DNA from: Bacteroidales bacterium UBA1216
GTDB lineage: Bacteria > Bacteroidota > Bacteroidia > Bacteroidales > Paludibacteraceae
Assembly: GCA_002309255.1 (NCBI GenBank)
Contig: DBXI01000005.1
Location: 1 to 9,105 of the forward strand
Length of the DNA: 9,105 nucleotides
Direction: 5' to 3'
Both the position numbers and the translations under genes were made by a program. Below, piece by piece: positions 5,010-9,105 of the stretch (its first letter is position 1; each line of letters opens with the position of its first letter). The notes under the pieces are model-generated. The model worked only from the letters and a program-made list of their open reading frames with translations, searched no databases and was not told the origin of the DNA.

Positions 5010-6173
5010 GCAGAACATTTAACTTTAGTTAATCTGCGTCGTGCGGTGAGTGCACGAGCGGGTGTGAGCGAGAAAGTGGCAGACGACTTCCTCAATGCCC
5101 TATTTGACAGTATACAACAAGGTCTGCAGAAAGACGGCAAGGTGAGCATCAACGGTTTGGGCACCTTTGCTCTGCAAGATGTACCGGCACGCGAGAGTGT
5201 GAACGTGGCTACCGGCGAGCGGATAACGATCAAGGGGTACAAGAAGGTGGTGTTCAGCGAGGGTGCTCAGCGCGGCAAAAAGCAGGACGAGGCCATCGAT
5301 CCCATCGAGAAACTGGGTGAACAAGCCGAGGAGATCAAGGGGATATTGAGCGAGTTGGACGCGATGAGTACGGAGGAGTCGGTACAGGAGAGTACAGAAA
5401 CCACGGATCAGACGGATGCGGTGGTACAGGAGAGTACGGATCACACGGATCAAACGGAAGTGGTGGAGGTTGTTGTGTCCGAAGCGCCGCACGAGCAGCC
5501 GATAGAAGAGAAGCCTGCACAAGAGCAGCCAAAGGGAGAAGAGAAGAAGCCATTCAATGCTTGGTTGACGGGGTTGATTACGATTGGCATATTTGCTATG
5601 CTACTGGTGATCGCGTACTTCGTTCTGCGGCATCAGATCGTGAGTTGGGCAGAAGGTATGCGCAACGGCATCGAACAGCGCGTGAGCAGCGAACCGACCG
5701 AGCCGGAAGCACTGGTGATAGAGGTGCCGGAGGAGAATGAACCTGCAGAGGTTGCACCGGAAGCACCAGCAGAGACGGCTGAGGTGAGCGAGCCTGCTGA
5801 GCCGGTAAAGGCTGCGCAGCCCAAGGCAAAGCGAGTGATCAAGTCCCGTAAGTTCCCAACGAACTACAAACCGACCCCTGCGGCAGAGTTGGCGCGGTAC
5901 TATGACGACAACGAGCGGTTCTTTGACGAGATCATAACTACCGAGACAGTAGGCAAGGACAGCCGTCTGGCTTGGGTAGCATGGAAGCACTACGGCGAAA
6001 AAGCAATGTGGGTGTTCGTATATGAGGCCAACCGCGACCGCGTGAAAGACCCAAACTTCGTGAAGCCCGGCGTCAAGCTGCGCATCCCCAAGCTCCCGCC
6101 CGAGCTGCGCGACCTGAGCAAACCCGAGACGCAAGAGCTGGTTGAGCGGTTGAGTGAGAAATACCTGAGATAG
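5007..6173 (+). CDS. Membrane-anchored HU protein with C-terminal LysM-like domain
   Basis: The 388-residue product joins three parts. Residues 1-88 are an HU/IHF-like DNA-binding domain (VSINGLGTFALQDVPARES and a shortened arm with NVATGERITIKGYKKVVF). Residues 95-180 are an acidic Glu/Gln/Thr-rich linker that includes a 14-residue tandem repeat. Residues 186-207 form a single transmembrane helix (WLTGLITIGIFAMLLVIAYF). Residues 208-290 are a Pro/Ala/Glu spacer, and 314-363 a LysM-like domain (TVGKDSRLAWVAWKHYG to PGVKLRIPKLP). With no signal peptide and one helix, the DNA-binding part should be cytoplasmic and the LysM part periplasmic, touching peptidoglycan. Similar HU-membrane-LysM or SPOR proteins occur in Bacteroidetes; their role is not settled. 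The context with HU suggests a nucleoid-to-envelope tether. The gene ends at TAG 6171-6173, seven bases before uvrA. Confidence 0.85.
   Translation: MAEHLTLVNLRRAVSARAGVSEKVADDFLNALFDSIQQGLQKDGKVSINGLGTFALQDVPARESVNVATGERITIKGYKKVVFSEGAQRGKKQDEAIDPIEKLGEQAEEIKGILSELDAMSTEESVQESTETTDQTDAVVQESTDHTDQTEVVEVVVSEAPHEQPIEEKPAQEQPKGEEKKPFNAWLTGLITIGIFAMLLVIAYFVLRHQIVSWAEGMRNGIEQRVSSEPTEPEALVIEVPEENEPAEVAPEAPAETAEVSEPAEPVKAAQPKAKRVIKSRKFPTNYKPTPAAELARYYDDNERFFDEIITTETVGKDSRLAWVAWKHYGEKAMWVFVYEANRDRVKDPNFVKPGVKLRIPKLPPELRDLSKPETQELVERLSEKYLR
5382..5465 (+). repeat. 42-bp imperfect tandem repeat in the acidic linker
   Basis: Two units, 5382-5423 and 5424-5465, encode VQESTETTDQTDAV and VQESTDHTDQTEVV (residues 126-139 and 140-153). 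It lies in a disordered linker where length change should be harmless. Confidence 0.8.
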
Positions 6174-6183
6174 TGAATAGTGA
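6170..6183 (+). repeat. Heptanucleotide pair at the HU-LysM / uvrA junction
   Basis: ATAGTGA occurs twice in tandem and exactly (6170-6176, 6177-6183). The first copy holds the TAG stop of the upstream gene and the second holds the GTG start of uvrA. Confidence 0.65.
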
Positions 6184-8996
6184 GGGGCGACGGAGTAATA
6201 CATATCGAGGGTGCACGGACGAACAACCTGAAGAACGTGAGCGTGGATATACCGCGCAACAAGATGGTTGTTATCACCGGCGTGAGCGGCAGCGGCAAAT
6301 CGTCGCTGGCGTTTGACACATTGTATGCCGAAGGCCAGCGCCGCTACGTGGAGAGCCTCAGCGCCTACACGCGCCAGTTCCTCGGACGGATGCAGAAACC
6401 CGACGTGGACAGCATCGACGGAATCCCTCCCGCCATAGCCATTGAGCAGAAAGTCAGTTCGCGCAACCCGCGTTCCACTGTTGGCACCGTCACGGAGATC
6501 TACGACTACCTCAAGCTCCTCTTTGCCCGCGCCGGCACTACGATCTCGCCCGTGAGCGGTAAGGAGGTCAAGCGGCACACCGTAGCAGATGTGCTCAACC
6601 ATCTGCGCTCGCTGCCCACCGGCACACGCGTTTTTCTGCTGGCAGCAGTCAGAGATCAGAAATCAGAAATCAGAGATCAGGTTGAGGCGGATAACTTGCA
6701 GGCTAAAGCTCAATCATGGATAAGCGAAGGTTACTCGCGTCTGCTGCATGTACACAATGACGGCACGGCGGATATCCTGCGCCTGAGCAGCAGCCTCAGC
6801 CCTGACTTGTTTCGCGATTTGGAGCATGTGTTCCTGCTGGTTGACCGCATCGTCACGGACGGACAGCAAGCCACCGAGAATCGTTTTGCAGACTCCATAC
6901 AGACAGCGTTCTTCGAAGGCAAAGGCGAGTGCGTGCTACGCAGTGAACTCCCCGTAGAACTTGAACCCGATGAAACCAAGCGCATACAGATGACGCATTT
7001 CTCCGAACGCTTTGAGGGGGACGGCATACAGTTCGTGGAGCCGACGGAGCATCTGTTCAACTTCAATAACCCATTGGGTGCCTGCCCCACCTGCAACGGA
7101 TTTGGGAACATCATCGGCATAGACGTTGACCTCGTGGTGCCCGACAAGTCGAAGAGCATCTACGAGGATGCCATCGCCTGCTGGCGCGGACAGAAGATGA
7201 GCGCCTGGCGCGATGAACTCATCTACAACGCCGATAAGTTCGATTTCCCGATACACACCCCGTTCTACGCGCTGACGCCGGAACAGAAGCAACTCATCTG
7301 GACAGGAAACGAGTACTTCCGCGGACTGAATGATTTCTTCCAGATGTTGGAGAAAGATCAATACGCCAAGATCCAGTACCGCGTTATGCTGGCTCGCTTC
7401 AAGGGTAAGACGACCTGCCCCGACTGCCGCGGTATGCGATTGAGAAAAGAGGCTGAGTACGTATGGGTGGGTGGCAAGCGGATCACCGATGTAGCCGCAC
7501 TGCCCGTGAGCGATGTGATGGTGTGGATCAAAGAGCTGGAGCAGAAACAGCAAGCCGGTGACCCGAAGCTTGCCGGCATGAATGAGCTGCTGATAGAGAT
7601 ACACAACAGGCTGCAGTTCATGGAGGATGTAGGACTCAGTTACCTCAGCCTCAACCGCATGGCGTCGAGCCTCTCGGGCGGTGAGAGCCAGCGCATCAAC
7701 CTCGCAAAATCATTGGGCAGCAGTCTGGTAGGTTCGTTGTATGTGCTGGATGAGCCGTCGATCGGCTTGCACGCCCGCGACACGCAGCGCCTGATCCATG
7801 TGCTACATGAGTTGCGCGACCTGGGCAACACAATCGTAGTCGTGGAGCACGACGAGGATATTATGATGGCCGCCGACTACATGATAGAGATTGGTCCGCA
7901 AGCCGGCACACACGGCGGCGAGATCACCTACGTCGGCAAACCGCGTCTGCAGGAGTTCCCGTCGGTCATTCCGCCGCAACGCAGACCGTGGAGCAACTAT
8001 ATAGAGATTATCGGTGCAGCCGAGAACAACCTGCAGAACCTGAACGTCAAGTTCCCGTTGGGGGTGCTGACGGTGATAACAGGCGTGAGCGGTAGTGGCA
8101 AATCATCGCTGGTGAGCAAGGTGCTCTACCCTGCCCTGAAGAAGCACTACGGCGGTATCGCAGCCGAGCATACGGGCGACTACGGCAGTCTGAAAGGCAG
8201 TATGCATCTGCTGAAAGATGTGGAGTTCGTTGACCAGAACCCGCTGAGTAAATCGTCGCGGTCGAACCCCGTGACGTATATGAAGGCTTTCGACGAGATC
8301 CGCCGCATCTTTGCCGAGCAGCAAGCCTCCAAGCAGATGGGCTTCACGCCGGCGCACTTCTCGTTTAACACCCCGGGCGGACGATGCGAGGAATGTCAGG
8401 GCGAAGGAACGATAACGATCGAAATGCAGTTCATGGCGGATATCGTGATTGAGTGTGAGCACTGCCACGGCAAGCGCTACAAGCAGGAGGTGCTGGAGAT
8501 ACAGTTCGGCGGCAAGAACATCCACGATATACTGGAGATGACCGTGGACGAAGCCATCGACTTTTTCAGCGAGTACGGATGCCGCAAAGTGGTCAAACTG
8601 CTCAAACCACTACAGGACGTAGGTATCGGTTACGTCAAGCTCGGTCAGTCCAGCAGCACGCTGTCCGGCGGCGAGAGCCAGCGCGTGAAACTCGCCTCAT
8701 ATATCGCACAGGAGGATGCCAAACCCATGATGTTTATCTTCGACGAACCGACCACCGGTCTGCACCATCAGGATGTACTCGTGCTTCTGAACGCGCTGGA
8801 GCGCCTGATAAGCAAAGGGCATACGGTAGTAGTCATCGAGCACAACCCGACGCTGATCATGGCAGCCGACCATATTATTGACCTCGGTCCCGAAGGCGGC
8901 AGTCAGGGCGGAAGGATCGTAGCCGAAGGCACACCCGAACAGATCATGGCATGCGAACAAAGTTATACAGGTAAAGCATTGAAGAATTGGCATTAA
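6180..8996 (+). CDS. uvrA: UvrABC excision nuclease subunit A
   Basis: The 938-residue ATPase detects bulky DNA lesions and loads UvrB in nucleotide excision repair. Both ABC modules are complete: Walker A GVSGSGKS at 34-41 and 635-642, signatures LSGGESQR at 498-505 and 828-835, Walker B VLDEPS (522-527) and FIFDEPT (852-858). UvrB-interaction and early motifs AYTRQFLGRM and AIEQK are present. The main DNA-binding zinc finger has C736, C739, C759 and C762. The first zinc module shows only CPTC (302-305), its partner CxxC pair being replaced by HFSERFEGDGIQF, which I recall as usual for Bacteroidetes UvrA. CPDC (413-416) is kept. GTG 6180 is chosen because an in-frame stop (6174-6176) lies just before it and the next ATG is after the first strand. 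Residues 157-167 are encoded by a heptanucleotide array. The stop overlaps the next gene. Confidence 0.97.
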   Translation: MRGDGVIHIEGARTNNLKNVSVDIPRNKMVVITGVSGSGKSSLAFDTLYAEGQRRYVESLSAYTRQFLGRMQKPDVDSIDGIPPAIAIEQKVSSRNPRSTVGTVTEIYDYLKLLFARAGTTISPVSGKEVKRHTVADVLNHLRSLPTGTRVFLLAAVRDQKSEIRDQVEADNLQAKAQSWISEGYSRLLHVHNDGTADILRLSSSLSPDLFRDLEHVFLLVDRIVTDGQQATENRFADSIQTAFFEGKGECVLRSELPVELEPDETKRIQMTHFSERFEGDGIQFVEPTEHLFNFNNPLGACPTCNGFGNIIGIDVDLVVPDKSKSIYEDAIACWRGQKMSAWRDELIYNADKFDFPIHTPFYALTPEQKQLIWTGNEYFRGLNDFFQMLEKDQYAKIQYRVMLARFKGKTTCPDCRGMRLRKEAEYVWVGGKRITDVAALPVSDVMVWIKELEQKQQAGDPKLAGMNELLIEIHNRLQFMEDVGLSYLSLNRMASSLSGGESQRINLAKSLGSSLVGSLYVLDEPSIGLHARDTQRLIHVLHELRDLGNTIVVVEHDEDIMMAADYMIEIGPQAGTHGGEITYVGKPRLQEFPSVIPPQRRPWSNYIEIIGAAENNLQNLNVKFPLGVLTVITGVSGSGKSSLVSKVLYPALKKHYGGIAAEHTGDYGSLKGSMHLLKDVEFVDQNPLSKSSRSNPVTYMKAFDEIRRIFAEQQASKQMGFTPAHFSFNTPGGRCEECQGEGTITIEMQFMADIVIECEHCHGKRYKQEVLEIQFGGKNIHDILEMTVDEAIDFFSEYGCRKVVKLLKPLQDVGIGYVKLGQSSSTLSGGESQRVKLASYIAQEDAKPMMFIFDEPTTGLHHQDVLVLLNALERLISKGHTVVVIEHNPTLIMAADHIIDLGPEGGSQGGRIVAEGTPEQIMACEQSYTGKALKNWH
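6648..6680 (+). repeat. In-frame heptanucleotide array inside uvrA
   Basis: Four full seven-base units (GTCAGAG, ATCAGAA twice, ATCAGAG) and a partial fifth run from 6648 to 6680 and encode VRDQKSEIRDQ (residues 157-167). The site is a variable loop after the FLLAA strand in the region between the first Walker A motif and the zinc modules. Confidence 0.8.
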
Positions 8997-9105
8997 GTGT
9001 AGAGAACATAGTAAAGGAGTATTTATCCCAGCCCATATTGACCGGGGTGACGTTTCTTGTGAATAAACGTGATCGCATTGCGCTGGTGGGTAAGAACGGT
9101 GCGGG
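8987..9105 (+). CDS. ABC-F family ATP-binding protein, N-terminal start (partial)
   Basis: A frame leaving the right edge reads ALSVENIVKEY, then QPILTGVTFLVNKRDRIALV and GKNGAG. This is the start of an ABC-F protein (soluble tandem ATPases such as Uup, EttA or YheS relatives that act on ribosomes), cut off within the first Walker A motif (GKNGAG, expected to continue KST). An in-frame TAA at 8972-8974 limits the start. TTG 8987 gives the family-typical N-terminus and overlaps the last 10 bases of uvrA; no ATG or GTG is available in this frame before the conserved region (ATT 8978 is the only other candidate). The overlap suggests translational coupling in the same operon. The subfamily cannot be told from 39 residues. 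Confidence 0.8.
   Translation, partial: MALSVENIVKEYLSQPILTGVTFLVNKRDRIALVGKNGA

Noticed and set aside
5601..6602. Long minus-strand open frame (333 codons) opposite the HU-LysM gene and uvrA start
   Set aside because: It crosses two well-supported plus-strand genes and has His/Leu/Arg-rich low-information content typical of antisense frames.

Overview
The window looks like chromosomal DNA from a member of Bacteroidota, most likely order Bacteroidales. The evidence is three sites matching the Bacteroidetes promoter pattern TTTG-N20-TAnnTTTG, a type IX secretion (T9SS) C-terminal sorting domain, a Bacteroidetes-style UvrA and an HU-membrane-LysM protein. No species can be named from the sequence.

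Layout. Positions 1-294 hold the end of a methylmalonyl-CoA mutase large subunit. It is followed, five bases later, by a lipoprotein with a glycoside-hydrolase-like barrel (300-1649) and an intrinsic terminator (1782-1803). Positions 1804-2205 look like a decay zone. It has a good promoter with no gene after it and, on the minus strand, a short broken secreted-protein start and what reads as the last ~59 residues of a reverse transcriptase. A small T9SS-sorted protein (2232-2714, minus) has its own promoter at 2831-2862. Between that promoter and the rimO promoter (3308-3339) lies about 445 bp without a believable gene. This gap has several inverted repeats and ends in a strong terminator, so a structured non-coding RNA is possible.

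From 3367 to the right edge all genes run on the plus strand and probably form one operon: rimO (ribosomal protein S12 methylthiotransferase), a small HU protein, an HU-transmembrane-LysM protein, uvrA (excision-repair damage sensor), and the start of an ABC-F ATPase that overlaps uvrA. The theme is housekeeping: translation (rimO, ABC-F), nucleoid and envelope (the two HU proteins) and repair (uvrA).

The most unusual signal is not a gene. Degenerate tandem heptanucleotide repeats occur at least six times. Three arrays are read in frame inside conserved genes (two in rimO, one in uvrA). Three sit at gene junctions, where they supply stop and start codons. A 21-bp (3 x 7) tandem duplication spans the rimO stop codon. 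The pattern suggests an active or recently active short-repeat expansion process in this genome. No CRISPR array, tRNA, rRNA or intact mobile element was seen.
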